Shown: positions 54,101 to 62,545 of the stretch, piece by piece
Layout: each line of letters opens with the position of its first letter
Numbering within the stretch: position 1 is the stretch's first letter
NCBI RefSeq assembly: GCF_037176765.1
Contig: NC_090022.1
Coordinates: 76,757,209-76,821,208 of the forward strand
DNA length: 64,000 bases
Source: Anolis sagrei
Taxonomy: Eukaryota > Chordata > Lepidosauria > Squamata > Anolidae
Direction: 5' to 3'
Position numbers and translations under genes: made by a program
The notes under the pieces: generated by a model
Databases searched by the model: none
Told to the model about the DNA's origin: nothing
The model's input: only the letters and a program-made list of their open reading frames with translations

Positions 54101-55442
54101 GCCAATATGTGGCATGTTTTTTTTCCACATAGATCTTTGAAACAAAAAGACACACCACACACACACTCTCACACACACACACTTTTCTGGATACATTAAA
54201 ATAAATAAACAATTGGTCTTTCTTCAGAAGCAATGCTGAAAGAGTCAAGAGATGCCAAGCATGGCGAGGAAGGGAGTCTTAGAGGAAGTGCAAGCAGGGA
54301 GCCCCAAGAGCGGTCTGCTTGCCAGATGGCGAAGGAGAGCCTGCCATGCAGAAAACCGGAATCATTCCACTAGAGGGCAGCACAAGCACAATAACAGAAG
54401 GCAATCAGTTGGCAAGAGATCTGCTAGAAAGGCCAACTTTGGCTTCATGGTCTCTTCTCAGCGCTGGCATTATGTGCCCCCATATTTGGAGCAAACACTT
54501 AATGGTAAACATCACAAACGCTATGAGCATGTGTTCTTTCTTACATCTTTATTTCTTACACTGAGATTATTTTCATGTAGAAATAAAGGGATACAGGATG
54601 AGGTCCTAAGAATGAGGCACAAGGGAACTACTATCAGACTTCACCATTACATAAAGGTTTTGACATTCAGAACAGATTAGGCCCCTTTTCAATTCTAGTG
54701 TGTTTGTTAATACAACTGCAAGGTTCAGAACTTCACCTTGCCTGTTTTCTTCCCTATCACAGGACTACAGTGACAGGAAAATCTGAATTTGGTGGAATGC
54801 TCCTTTCCAATAAAGCTCCAGGGGAAAAAACACAGGGATTCTCTCAGTGTATGAGAAGCAGTTAGCTTAAATTCTGTATCGGTATGTAAGATGACAGAGT
54901 CCCCTTTACAAAGACAAGTGATAGATTCACTTTCATGACCAGGCAAGCTGTGTCCCCAGACTCTTTGGAAGGAGGCCTTACCCAGTTAACGAGGACATAT
55001 TTAGGAAGGGTGGCCTGGGGGTCTTTGACACTGCAGAATCCGTACATCACCTTCTGATTCACAAAGTGGCTGGAGAGCTCTTGAAGGCCACCAGCTGTGG
55101 AAAGAAAGAGACATGTTCATAGGACACTGACAACCCAAACTGTTCCACCTTGTGTACAGCAATAAAACTCTTCCTTGATCTTCTGGAAATGCCCCTGACA
55201 CACATCATGGCCAACTAACTTCCCGATGATCCTCTACTGTAAGTTCAGCTCAGACTTGCAGAGGAAAATAGCCAATCTATGTTCTAAGAGAGGGAAGGTG
55301 ATAAAGCATGGCTAGGACAGGAGAGACAAAGCAACATAAGGTCACCCAGTGAGAAGGAACCACGGGCAAGAGACATTAGTACTCACTTCCAGAGGCAGCC
55401 AGTTTCAGGTTGTCAGAGTCATCTTCATAAGTGTACAAAGCC
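34644..55442 (-). CDS. DBN1: DBN1, drebrin (14 coding exons seen; first exon missing)
   Basis: Drebrin binds along F-actin and shapes dendritic spines. Coding segments on the minus strand, in transcript order: 55387-55442, 54982-55094, 52742-52816, 52179-52325, 51775-51852, 51493-51644, 47972-48035, 47661-47720, 46958-47069, 40474-40611 (drebrin A only), 38274-38402, 37406-38112, 35184-35286, 34644-34714. All junctions keep frame and the seen coding total is 2005 nt. The first six or so carry the ADF-homology domain and coiled coil, close to human; the long 37406-38112 exon is the divergent acidic/proline-rich tail with PPATF and the following exon has PPPLF, both fitting Homer EVH1 ligands. 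The first exon (human MAGVSFSGHRLELL... region) is not in the window. Using the human first-exon length, the Cdk5 target Ser-Pro falls at residue 142 as in human. Length would be 696 (A) or 650 (E) residues. Confidence 0.97.
34801..35036. mobile_element. palindromic MITE P1, both arms, in the last DBN1 intron
   Basis: Left arm TATTGTCGAAGGCTTTCATA ... GGCAGGCATCCTCAGAGG, right arm the inverse, ending CCACAACAACCCA. Arms meet near 34938. No target duplication identified. Confidence 0.8.
35184..35286 (-). CDS. DBN1: DBN1 penultimate exon
   Basis: 103 nt, phase 0 in and phase 1 out (CCCCCAG|GTAAGA). Encodes [20 protein letters not shown] then [14 protein letters not shown], matching human [19 protein letters not shown] and APPPVFYNKPP. 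PPPLF is a second possible Homer-type ligand. Confidence 0.95.
36165..36500 (+). mobile_element. tRNA-derived MIR-like SINE, type C, interrupted by a MITE
   Basis: Head GTGACTGAGTGTTAGACTAA, then a P2 MITE (36190-36315), then SINE continues AAGACTCTGGAAAAGAGGTT to GCTGTAAGTCAGAAACAAAG. Confidence 0.75.
36190..36315. mobile_element. palindromic MITE, family P2
   Basis: Inverted arms around AACTGGATTATATGGCTGTA and TAATATAATCCAGTTCAAAG. Ends CCCCATCGACAC and (inverse) GGGCCCATC are diverged. No clear target duplication. Confidence 0.7.
36775..36905 (+). mobile_element. diverged CR1 LINE 3' end
   Basis: GGAGGCCTTTAAACAGAGGT, TGGATG and GATGGCCCTTAAGGCC, then an end resembling ATTCTATG. Confidence 0.65.
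37406..38112 (-). CDS. DBN1: DBN1 large exon (acidic, proline-rich tail)
   Basis: 707 nt, 235 full codons after a split Asp codon. Composition is rich in Pro, Glu, Asp and Ser and mostly not alignable with human by eye, except for islands: [16 protein letters not shown] (human [16 protein letters not shown]) and [14 protein letters not shown] (human LLTNGETTQKEGTQ). PPATF fits the PPxxF ligand bound by Homer EVH1 domains. Probably disordered. A long open frame on the opposite strand is an artefact of composition. Confidence 0.93.
38274..38402 (-). CDS. DBN1: DBN1 exon after the isoform switch
   Basis: 129 nt, entering with bases GC. After the drebrin A exon (ending T) the joint codon is TGC, Cys; after exon 10 (ending G) it is GGC, Gly. 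Human drebrin shows the same Cys/Gly switch before SHLDSHRR. It encodes [20 protein letters not shown] and then [16 protein letters not shown], the latter nearly identical to human. The proline-rich MAPTPIPTR segment of human is missing or changed. Confidence 0.94.
39296..39515. mobile_element. palindromic MITE, family P3
   Basis: Partly inverted arms: ATAGTTAAAGCACTGTGATT / AACATGGAATCATAGTGCTA, and CCTGGGATTTGCAGTTTAG / AACTACAAATCCTAGGAT. Related to 58396-58676. Confidence 0.5.
39672..39948. mobile_element. hAT MITE
   Basis: Ends CAGTGGTCCCCAACCTGTGG and (inverse) TAGTGGTTCCCAACTTTTTT. Approximate eight-base repeats CTCTATCA / CTCTAAAG flank it. Confidence 0.7.
40474..40611 (-). CDS. DBN1: DBN1 alternative exon specific to drebrin A (ins2)
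   Basis: 138 nt, the length of the 46-residue mammalian insert. Acceptor CTCTCAGCAG, donor CCCAT|GTAGGT, phase 1 in and out, so skipping keeps frame. It encodes a Cys-Pro-Tyr-Ile-Lys start, a run of eight serines and then [20 protein letters not shown], which is almost identical to mammalian drebrin A. In mammals this exon is included in mature neurons and skipped in the embryonic form E. The preceding region is purine-rich on the + strand, which gives a pyrimidine-rich tract on the coding strand. Neuronal inclusion here is inferred, not shown. Confidence 0.93.
42722..43035 (-). mobile_element. Sauria-type SINE
   Basis: Inverse BovB-like tail (GACATTAAGTCTAGTCATGT) to inverse head (CCACTGTGCCACCAAGGGGC). 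Confidence 0.85.
43630..43778. mobile_element. palindromic MITE, family P2, with TTA target repeats
   Basis: Ends GGCCCCCTCCACACAGCTG and (inverse) GGGCCCTTCCACACAGCC. TTA is repeated at 43627-43629 and 43779-43781. The interior is a near-perfect palindrome around AACTGGGTTATATGGCAGTG-type sequence. TWA target and GG...CC ends suggest PIF/Harbinger, but no transposase is seen. Confidence 0.75.
43830..44010 (+). mobile_element. L2-like LINE tail
   Basis: CACCTTGAGTCCCAGTTTTG and GGACGAGATATAAGCC resemble the L2-like ends elsewhere here. It is cut by the MITE at 44016. Confidence 0.5.
44076..44851 (+). mobile_element. solo LTR (LTR retrotransposon fossil)
   Basis: 776 bp from TGTTGGAG to GTGCAACA with the five-base target repeat GAATC on both sides (44071-44075, 44852-44856). 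An AATAAA signal at 44775-44780 fits an LTR R region. No internal coding region remains, so it is a fossil left by LTR recombination. Family not assigned (Gypsy or ERV both fit five-base targets). Intact target repeats suggest moderate age. Confidence 0.8.
45102..45138. repeat. TTTA tetranucleotide repeat
   Basis: About nine copies of ATTT. Confidence 0.95.
45677..46040. mobile_element. compound P2 palindromic MITEs
   Basis: At least two or three overlapping P2 units: CAAGGGCCCTTCCACACAGC at left, repeated TTCCACACAG starts at 45746, 45807 and 45896, and CTGTGTGGAAGGGGCC at right. Confidence 0.75.
46958..47069 (-). CDS. DBN1: DBN1 exon 10 (helical region)
   Basis: 112 nt, ending in phase 1 at ACAG|GTAGGG. 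Encodes [20 protein letters not shown] then [17 protein letters not shown], close to human [27 protein letters not shown]. Its last base G joins either the drebrin A exon or the constitutive exon at 38402. Confidence 0.95.
47661..47720 (-). CDS. DBN1: DBN1 exon 9 (acidic linker)
   Basis: 60 nt, phase 0 at both ends. Encodes [20 protein letters not shown], matching human [20 protein letters not shown] in its second half and in acidity of the first half. Confidence 0.93.
47972..48035 (-). CDS. DBN1: DBN1 exon 8 (coiled coil)
   Basis: 64 nt (acceptor CTCTTTAG, donor ATCTTT|GTAAGT). Encodes [18 protein letters not shown] then SIF after the split Arg codon. Human has RKQQTLEAEEAKRRLKEQSIF. Confidence 0.95.
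48534..48637. mobile_element. palindromic MITE P1, single arm
   Basis: CTCACAACCTCTGAGGATGC, GCCATAGATACAGGCGAAAT and GGCCATACAGGCTGAAAAAC match the right arm of 34801-35036. Confidence 0.7.
49455..49665 (+). mobile_element. tRNA-derived MIR-like SINE, type C
   Basis: GGTTCGAATCCCCATTCAGT B box, GGGTGACTGTGGGCAAATCA core and AAATGACTTGAAGGCACAT end. Confidence 0.8.
50690..51120 (+). mobile_element. L2-like LINE 3' end
   Basis: An [14 protein letters not shown]-like peptide, then a T-rich tail with AAGCCGCATCGAGTCCTTCA and ATAAAGTTAATAATAATAA. Confidence 0.7.
51189..51312. mobile_element. palindromic MITE, family P2
   Basis: CCCTTATACACTGCTGTATA ... AGATTATCTGCTTTGAACTG, inverse arm to GGCTGTGTAGAAGGGACC. 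Highly palindromic. Confidence 0.75.
51493..51644 (-). CDS. DBN1: DBN1 exon 7 (coiled coil; GC splice donor)
   Basis: 152 nt. Encodes a charged helix beginning [20 protein letters not shown] and ending [10 protein letters not shown], the drebrin coiled coil that contributes to F-actin binding. The exon must end at CACAG to complete an Arg codon with the next exon, and the intron then begins GCAAGC. This makes it a GC-AG intron. No GT donor nearby keeps the reading frame to the conserved EEHRRKQQ. Confidence 0.95.
51775..51852 (-). CDS. DBN1: DBN1 exon 6 (linker to coiled coil)
   Basis: 78 nt, phase 0 at both ends (donor GCCAAG|GTAGGG). Encodes [20 protein letters not shown] then FWEQAK, differing from human at one residue (Leu for Ile after KR). 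Confidence 0.96.
52179..52325 (-). CDS. DBN1: DBN1 exon 5 (end of ADF-H domain, Cdk5 site)
   Basis: 147 nt, phase 0 at both ends. Encodes [20 protein letters not shown] and the following [18 protein letters not shown] segment. The Ser-Pro in IASPVLH aligns with human Ser142, a described Cdk5 phosphorylation site, and gets the same number here if exon 1 has human length. Confidence 0.96.
52742..52816 (-). CDS. DBN1: DBN1 exon 4 (ADF-H domain)
   Basis: 75 nt, phase 0 at both ends (acceptor GCTTGACAG, donor TTCCAG|GTCAGT). Encodes [20 protein letters not shown] then AEFFQ. Human has [25 protein letters not shown]. Confidence 0.96.
52817..54981. other. DBN1: DBN1 intron between exons 3 and 4
   Basis: 2165-bp intron. 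It has an L2-like tail with AAATA repeats (53390-53560) and CA-rich DNA (54150-54182). The rest is unrecognised. Confidence 0.75.
53390..53560 (+). mobile_element. L2-like LINE tail with AAATA array
   Basis: GGAGTCCCCTTCGGGGTTGA then ATGCAGTAAATAAAATAAAA and AAATA repeats. Confidence 0.65.
54982..55094 (-). CDS. DBN1: DBN1 exon 3 (ADF-H domain core)
   Basis: 113 nt, entering with two bases that complete a Thr codon and ending in phase 0 at AACTGG|GTAAGG. Encodes [13 protein letters not shown] and [20 protein letters not shown], nearly identical to human. Part of the actin-depolymerising-factor homology fold. Confidence 0.96.
55387..55442 (-). CDS. DBN1: DBN1 exon 2 (ADF-H domain, early)
   Basis: 56 nt. 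Acceptor TCTTCCAG, donor GGAA|GTGAGT. Encodes [18 protein letters not shown], against human ALYTYEDGSDDLKLAASG. The first base completes a Trp codon begun in the unseen exon 1 (phase 2), matching human ...SAADW|ALY. This is the most upstream drebrin exon found. Confidence 0.93.
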
Positions 55443-56998
55443 CTGGAAGACAAAAAAGAGCAGGTACAATAAGGATAGACCTATGCAAAACCTCTAATAG
55501 CCCTGTATCTGCACAAAAGAAACCCAAAGTCTGTATGAGGAAAACCTGGGTGCGAAAAGGTAAAAATATTAAGAATATTGAGGCTGAGATCCAGTAAAAT
55601 GCTGGCAGATTATGGTAATCACCACCAGCATGTTTAGACTATCTTTGTCAGAGGCAGAAGGGGGAGGTGGGTGCTCATTTATTTCAGATTTCTCCCTGGT
55701 TATGCACAAGCAGCCTGCATACCAGGGATTCTTGAAAGCAGCTCCATCCTTGCAGTTCCTGACTAGCTTTGTGTGTGTGTGTGTATGTGTGTGGGTGCAC
55801 TCTGGAACACCGGGCTGCTTAATCCAGGGACAGTCCAAAGTATTACGCTCTAGACTGGCCCTGGGTCAACCACAATGGTGGCTTCAGGCACTGGAACTAA
55901 ATCTCTGAAGTGCCACACTGGCATCCAGATGGTCCACCTGGGGTGAGAGTGCATCAGCCCCACTGCGCTATTCTTTTGTCCTTCATGTTGCTGTTGCTTA
56001 GTGCAGAGCAAAGTCAGGTTAAAGGCTAAAAATATTTCCCCAATGTTGCTGTGCATTGTAAAGACTGCCAGTATCAGCTTCATCATATATATTTTTCTTG
56101 CCCTTGCACTCCTGGGGAAGACAAGAGAGCCCCTCTGTTCCTGATATAAAGCTACATCTTCCTTGGGAGTGAAAGGACAGTTCGAAGATGCTTTGCTGCA
56201 CCTCACAGTATCCAGGGTGAAGCTGCATTACCCAGGACAGCTGGGGCAAGGGGCTGGCTGCTTCTGCACAGCTAGAGTATCACACAAGGAAGTACTCAGT
56301 ACCTTACTGCACAGTATCCCAAAGAGTTCTTATGTCTGGCATAAACAGAGATACCACTGAGAGAAGTCACTTACAGAATTCTAGTCTAAAGTATATTTTG
56401 CTTACATTGGCATATGATCTATGATTTTAAATTTTGCCCCATTTATTCAACTGCCATGCTCCTCAGAGAGAACTACAAAGAGCACTGAAGTCCTGACACT
56501 GGGGATTCAAAGACTTCAGCAGGCTGGTTATGAACCACACATTTCTCTTCACAGAGATAAAAATACCCTGAACTTTTTTTACTTTGTTTAATCAAAGCCA
56601 AGCCTCAGGATGTTCAGTTCTAAACCTATACACAATTCCACATGTGCTTGTAGAGAAAACCCAAAACACAGAGACCTTAGCAATATCAACAAGAAATACA
56701 AGTCTATTATGGAGTGAAGCTTTTGTGGACTACAGTCGGCTTCATCAAAGTTATGAAATGTTATCCTGAACCACAGATATATAATTATATGGGGACGGGG
56801 TTTGAAACTGTAGGCGAAATATAAAAACGAAAAGGTAGTGACAATTGTATTATTAACAGTGACTGTTCACAAAACAATAGCTGCTGAAAACACAAACAGA
56901 AACTAATGTTCCCACTTGAAGATCTAGGACAATGATGAGCAAATCTAAGGTTTTTTGTGGGGCCACATTTGCACAAGGCTATTCACACTTTGTTTAAA

Positions 56999-57095
56999 TC
57001 AGGCCTTGGCAAACTTGGGTCCGCCAGGTGTTTTTGGACTTCAACTCCCACAATTCCTAACAGCCTCAGGCCCCTTCCTTTTCCCCCTGGCCCTT
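56999..57095 (+). mobile_element. hAT-like fragment (second family)
   Basis: CAGGCCTTGGCAAACTTGGG and CTCCCACAATTCCTAACAGC match, in inverse, the fragments at 8745-8826 and 17190-17283. Confidence 0.6.
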
Positions 57096-57168
57096 TACCT
57101 CCTGTTTAGAGTTCTCTGTGGGGGGGAAAGCAGGCTGCAATTGGCATATAGCTAAAACAGACTAAGCC

Positions 57169-57508
57169 GGAGGTCCTCAAACTTCTTAAGTTCATGGTCC
57201 CTCAGACTGTTCGGGGGCCGGACTATAGTTTGAAAAAAAATTGAACAAATTCCTATGCACACTGCACATATCTTATTTGTAGTGCAAAAAAAATTCACGG
57301 AAGAACAATACAATATTTTAAACCAACATAAATTTGCCAGTATTTCAATGAGAAGGGCAGGCCTGCTTTTGGATGATGAGATGCTCAAGTTAATTAGAAT
57401 GTTGTTGTTGTGTGCCTTCAGACTTAGGGCGAACCAAAGTCAGGGTGGGAGCTGGGGAAATGACCCTGGAGGGCTGCATCCAGCCTGCGGGCCTTGGCTT
57501 GGAGACCC
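57169..57508. mobile_element. hAT element (Charlie-like ends)
   Basis: Ends GGAGGTCCTCAAACTTCTTA and GGCTTGGAGACCCCTTG, with approximate flanking repeats ACTAAGC / GCTAAGC. Includes GGGGGCCGGACTATAGTTTG. Confidence 0.65.
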
Positions 57509-57741
57509 CTTGGCTAAGCTTTCCACCTGCCCTAACACGGGTGGCACAGGCCCCATAGGCAGGAAACTTCTTAAGGATTCCTGCAGCATATGCTTTCATA
57601 GACAGAGCTCAAAAGGAGCATGTTACAAAAGGGGGGGAAATCACTTAATATGTTATACTGGGAAGTAAAGCAAAGCAACAATGATAATTTCCTCACAATT
57701 GACATTAATACCCATTAGGTATTCTGTAAATGAGACAACAA

Positions 57742-57766
57742 TTAATCACTCCCCCCCCCCCCCCCC
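57742..57766. repeat. C homopolymer run
   Basis: About 17 consecutive C residues. Confidence 0.8.
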
Positions 57767-58395
57767 CAAAATGCTTAAGAACCATTTGGGAAGGTTTTGG
57801 GCATTTTTAAATTAAAACCCATAACTAATATTTACAAGCTGTAAAATGCTAGCAACCAGAGTAACAATTAGTGTTTTCATCATTTTACGAATTATTCCAA
57901 GCTCTACCCTTTGTAATCATCACAGTTGAAGACTTATTGGGTGATAGTCCCTCTCTTTGACTAACCTCATTGGGTTATTGTAAGGATGAAGTGGGGAGGA
58001 GGGTCAGGCCCATAGCTGGGGGGGTTAAGGTCCTCCAACCCTGAAATGTGTTGGGTTAATGAAGGAAAGGTAGGAGCCACTAATAATGCTGTCATCCTGT
58101 TGATGACATATGCATGCTTAAGTCCAATTTACACCTGTATGTGTCTTTTTATGGCTATTGCCAAAAGGGGTGTCACTACACCACTGATGTCATCACCCTC
58201 TAACTGCTGAACTCACCCGTCTCCTGCCTCTAACACCTAATATATTATTTTGTGTGTCCAGTTATAGGAACAGTCAGATTATGCAAGGCTGTTCCCTGCA
58301 CTCTCCCTGTTCACATGGGAATGGGGGCAGGAGGCAGGGGGGTTCTCCAGGAGGAGAGGGTAATGGATCAGAATTCTCTTAGGTGCAAATGTACA

Positions 58396-58537
58396 TTCCA
58401 GGAGGAGCCCTTCCACATTATGCAATGGTAAGACTAACTGCTATGGATGCTTCCTATAGAACCCTGGGTTTTGTAGTTTTAAGAGATATCATACCTATCT
58501 GGCTGAGAATCCTAAAGTCCGTCCACCCCCACCCCCC

Positions 58538-58586
<49 letters not shown>

Positions 58587-58676
58587 CCCAATTGTAAATC
58601 TCAGGATTTCACTGGATGGTGCCATGGCAATTAAAGTGGAATAATCATTCTACACTTATGCAGTGTGAAAGAGTGC
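58396..58676. mobile_element. palindromic MITE P3 with internal CA repeat
   Basis: GCCCTTCCACATTATGCAAT at left and ACACTTATGCAGTGTGAAAG at right. The interior has AGAACCCTGGGTTTTGTAG and its imperfect inverse, separated by (CA)22 at 58539-58583. Confidence 0.55.
58539..58583. repeat. CA dinucleotide repeat
   Basis: About 22 copies. Confidence 0.97.
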
Positions 58677-58809
58677 AAGATGATTCCAGATCTTGGCCAG
58701 TATATTTAACAACAGTTAGTATTATTTATCAGCTGTTCCATTAACAGGCCTACAATTGTGGCAATAGTTTGAATGGAATATGACTATGAGATTGATTATG
58801 ACCCCAAAC

Positions 58810-58965
58810 TAGACGAAGCGGATTTTTAGATGTTGTGTTATGGTCTTGATTCATTGTAAACTGTTGTCTTTTCTATGTTCTGTACACCGCCACGAGTCGC
58901 CCTCGGGCTGAGAGTGGCGGTTAACAAGTGCAAATAATAAATAAATAAATAAATGAACAGTCCCC
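58810..58965 (+). mobile_element. L2-like LINE tail
   Basis: CCGCCACGAGTCGCCCTCGG then CTGAGAGTGGCGGTTAAC and AAATAATAAATAAATAAATA. Confidence 0.7.
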
Positions 58966-59099
58966 CAGATAACATTGGCCCCAACCAGGACCCAAAATCT
59001 CATCCTCGCACTGTACTACAGCTCTGTACCCAAAGTTATAATGCTCCATCTTACATTGTCCTCTATCCCTAATGTTGCCATTTGACTTACACATTTTAT

Positions 59100-59357
59100 C
59101 CACCAGTCCTAACCTTACAATTGAGTTGCACCAGTCTGCCCACCCGTACCCAGAAATTGTTTATTATTGCAGGTTCATTGGTTGTTGGTTTGATGGTTGC
59201 TCTTATATTCTGTTATAGTGTTACTGTTTTATTTTGTTTTATGCTGTTGTTTTTATATTTTAGAGAGTGGTATTTTAACCATGTCTGTTTGAGCTCATCG
59301 CCATGTAAACCACCCTGAGCTCGTCTTGGGAGATGGAGGCGGGGTATAAAAATAAAG

Positions 59358-59408
<51 letters not shown>
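59100..59408 (+). mobile_element. L2-like LINE tail followed by TTA array
   Basis: AAACCACCCTGAGCTCGTCT, GGAGGCGGGGTATAAAAATA, then (TTA)n at 59360-59408. Confidence 0.65.
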
Positions 59409-60290
59409 GAAAAACAACAAGATTAGGACATTGCAAACAAGATCACTGTGCTGGTTGTTGTATTGGATCACACGTCGGACACTTCCCAAGTGCCTAGGAC
59501 TATGTGATGTTTATTTTACGTCCAGTGCTTTTGTGAGTCATCCCAAGTCCCTTCAGGGAGATGGTGGCAGATCCCAGTAGGGTGGCCTTTTGCAGCTGAA
59601 AGATGATAATTTTGTCAGCGCCGATTGTATTTAAGTGCAGGCCAAGGTCTTTAGGCACTGCACCCAGTTTGCCGATCACTACTGGAACCACCTTGACTAG
59701 CTTGTGCCAGAGTCTTTGCAATTAGATCTTTAAATCCTCGTATTGTGTCAGCATTCCCAGTTGTTTCTCTTCAATCCTTCTGTTGCCTGGGATTGCAACA
59801 TCAATGATCCATACTTGGTTTTTTAACATGATCATGAGGTCAGGAGTATTGTGCTCCAAAACTTTTTCAGTCTGAATTTGGAAGTCCCAGAGTAGTTTGA
59901 TGTGTTCATTTTCTGTAACTTTTTCAGGCTTGTGATCCCACCAGTTCTTTGTCATAGGCAAATGGTATTTGTGGCACAAGTTCCAATTAATCATTTGGGC
60001 AATGGTGTTATGCCTCTGCTTGTAGTCTGTCTGTGCGATCTTCTTGCAGCAGCTGAGGATGTGATCTATTGTTTCATCTGCTTCCTTGCAGAGTCTACAC
60101 TTGGGATCTGTCATCGACTTTTCTATTCTGGCTTTGCATTGGTTCTAATGGCTTGTTCTGTGCTGCCAAAATCAGGCCCTCCGTCTCCTTTTTCAAAGTT
60201 CCATTTGTGAGCCACAGCTATGTTTTTTCTTTGTCTACTTTGCTCTCAATTTTTCCCAGGAACTGTCCATGGAGAGCCTTATTTTGCCAG
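59409..60290 (-). mobile_element. R4/Dong-like LINE, 3' coding end
   Basis: Two minus-strand open segments, 59722-60114 and 59500-59721, meet at an in-frame stop. The upstream one begins with a CCHC motif (CRLCKEADETIDHILSCC) and continues with LLWDFQIQTEKVLEHNTPDL and VWIIDVAIPGNRRIEE, the PD...D restriction-like endonuclease of R2/R4-type LINEs. The downstream segment has VPVVIGKLGAVPK. The upstream reverse transcriptase is missing, so this is a 5'-truncated copy. A shorter relative is at 12326-12964. Confidence 0.85.
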
Positions 60291-60309
60291 TTTTTTCCTC
60301 TGCTCTGCA

Positions 60310-60369
60310 TTGTTGTTGTTATATTATTATTATTATTATTATTATTGTTGTTGTTGTTGTTGTTGTTGC
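60310..60369. repeat. TTG/TTA trinucleotide repeats
   Basis: TTG, then ATT, then TTG arrays in succession. Confidence 0.9.
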
Positions 60370-60623
60370 TAAGTAGCAGTCTTAAATATGGAATGGGTAC
60401 CTAGATTAACTCATCCATAACTGTTCCATGTTCACAACTATTACTTAATCAGAATTGTTCCATTGCCACAATCGCGATCCCCTGCCAACCTACTTCACCA
60501 TGCATCGGCTGCACGGAGAGAAGGAGGTCCATTCTGTTACTCATCAGACCAAGAACGAATGACTTCTTCCATCAGGTCTGTGGGGAGCTGGGCCAGGAGA
60601 GGTAATTTAATTGAGGACACTAA

Positions 60624-60773
60624 GGGCCATTCTGCACAGACATATAACCCAGAAGATCAAGGCATACAATCCACAATATCTGCTTTGAACTGGGTTATTT
60701 GGGTCCACACTGCCATATAACCCAGTTCAAAGCAGATAATGTGGGATTGTATAGAGCTGTGTGGAAGGGGCCT
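60624..60773. mobile_element. palindromic MITE, family P2, with TAA target repeats
   Basis: Ends GGGCCATTCTGCACAGACAT and (inverse) AGGCCCCTTCCACACAGCTC. TAA at 60621-60623 and 60774-60776. Confidence 0.75.
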
Positions 60774-61521
60774 TAAAAAACCAGCTGATGCAGAATACTG
60801 GGTAATATTTGAAATGAACATTATTGGGCCCTTAACATGGCTGCACTTCTGAATCTGAAGGAACATATCCTTCATTTGTGAATGGATGATCTGCCAATGC
60901 AGTAAGGAAAGGAAGGAACCCCTCCAGGTTTCTACTGACATACGTGACTCCATGCATTTCCAAATGAGCCACAAAATGGTGCAGGAAAGAAACAAAGCCG
61001 TGCGATTTGCACGTCCACCACCCCCTTTTTGTCCTGCTAAACTGCGTGAAATCACCTTGCTACAATGTAAACCAACCCCCTTGCTTCCTGAAATGTTCAT
61101 TGGGGATATTAACTGTACACACGTCACGTGAAAATTTATGAGGTAGAGGAGGGGGGTCTTTCACTGAATGGGGAATATTAATGGCAGAGAGAGAAAAGCA
61201 TTTCCCCTCTGAGGCGGTGTAATGGCTGCCCACCTGGAGAGTGAGACCCACGCACATTTCAGGCAGCAAACGGCCTGCCCAATCAACACAGGGTGGGCAG
61301 GAGGAGGGGGAAAACAGTGAAATGAAAACAGCAGCCAGCCACAGCATATCAATGAGCCACCCGGGTTTGTCTGAAGGGGCCTCCATGGAGACCGTCTCTA
61401 AGATACCACCCTCTCTCTTCCCTATCTACTCTGGTGGTGAGTCCACGCCCTCCATCCTGTCAATCATCCTGGCTCCAAATGCTTGCACGCACCCTGCCCA
61501 AGTGCACACTCCCTGCACACT

Positions 61522-61590
61522 CTGCTGCTGCTGCTGCTGCTGCTGTGTTCCTAGGCCTGGCAGGGAGGGAGGGAGGGAGGGAGGCAGGGA
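61522..61590. repeat. CTG array and GGGA array
   Basis: About eight CTG units (61522-61545) and then about six GGGA units (61561-61590), in a GC-rich patch of the DBN1 upstream intron. Confidence 0.9.
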
Positions 61591-62284
61591 GGGAGGAGCA
61601 GGGGGAATTGGTCCAGGCTGAGGGGGTGGAGAGTGTGTGAAATTTCAGCTTATCAAGGCAAGCAGCATCCCTGTGTTACCATGGCAACCACACTGCTATC
61701 CAGCTGGGACACAGTTCATATTCAAGGCGAGGTGATTCAGAGGGGAGGTGGCAGGGTGGAGAAGAGCAAGGGGAGAGAGGTGTTCGACAGCCGCAGGCCA
61801 TATGCTGCTCCTACCTTGAGCATCGCCATCACGGACCGTAGCCTAGGGCGGGAGGTACTATGGGGTTATAGTGGGAGTTTGCTGAATTGCATCTCTTTCG
61901 GAGCTTCACGAGCTCCATTTGCTGAACTGCCAAATTCTTTGGCTGTTCACGTTCCAGGACAGACTGGGCTCCATATGGCCTCCGTGCCTTGGTCCGGAGT
62001 CCTGCTAGAGTCAAGGGAAGAACTCCAGCATGGACTGGCTGCATTCACTTCTTGTACTCATTCCCTCTATGGCAACAGCTAATTAAAATATTGGAGAACT
62101 TGCTCGTAACATGCTTCTGTCATTCCCTTGCATCTCTACGAGAACTAGTTTGTTTTCAGAAGCAGAAATACTACAGGTCAGCTTGAGAACTGGCAAAGAA
62201 GCAAACTCAAGGACTGTAAACCCTCCCTGCCTTCCCCAAGCACCTGTCCCCAGATCAGCCAAATAACAAGGGTGCCTTCAGAAC

Positions 62285-62545
62285 ACACTGTTCAATGGTT
62301 TCAAACTACAGGAAAGGAGATTCCACCTGAACATGATAAAGAACTTCCTAACTGTGAGAGCTGTTCAGCAGTGGAACTCTCTGCCCCGGAGTGTGGTGGA
62401 GGCTCCTTCTTTGGAGGCATTTAAACAGAGGCTGGATGGCCATCTGTCGGGGGTGCTTTGAATGCAATTTTCCTGCTTCATGGCAGGGGGTTGGACTGGA
62501 TGGCCCAAGAGGTCTCTTCCAACTCTAGGATTCTAGAACTATGAT
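62285..62545 (+). mobile_element. CR1 LINE 3' end
   Basis: GTTCAGCAGTGGAACTCTCT, GGAGGCATTTAAACAGAGGC, GGGTTGGACTGGATGGCCCA and a terminal GATTCTAGAACTATGATTC. Confidence 0.92.

Noticed and set aside
61241-62082. Plus-strand open frames and possible DBN1 promoter region
   Set aside because: Frames run through CTG and GGGA repeats. No drebrin N-terminal sequence is found on the minus strand here, and CpG density is modest.
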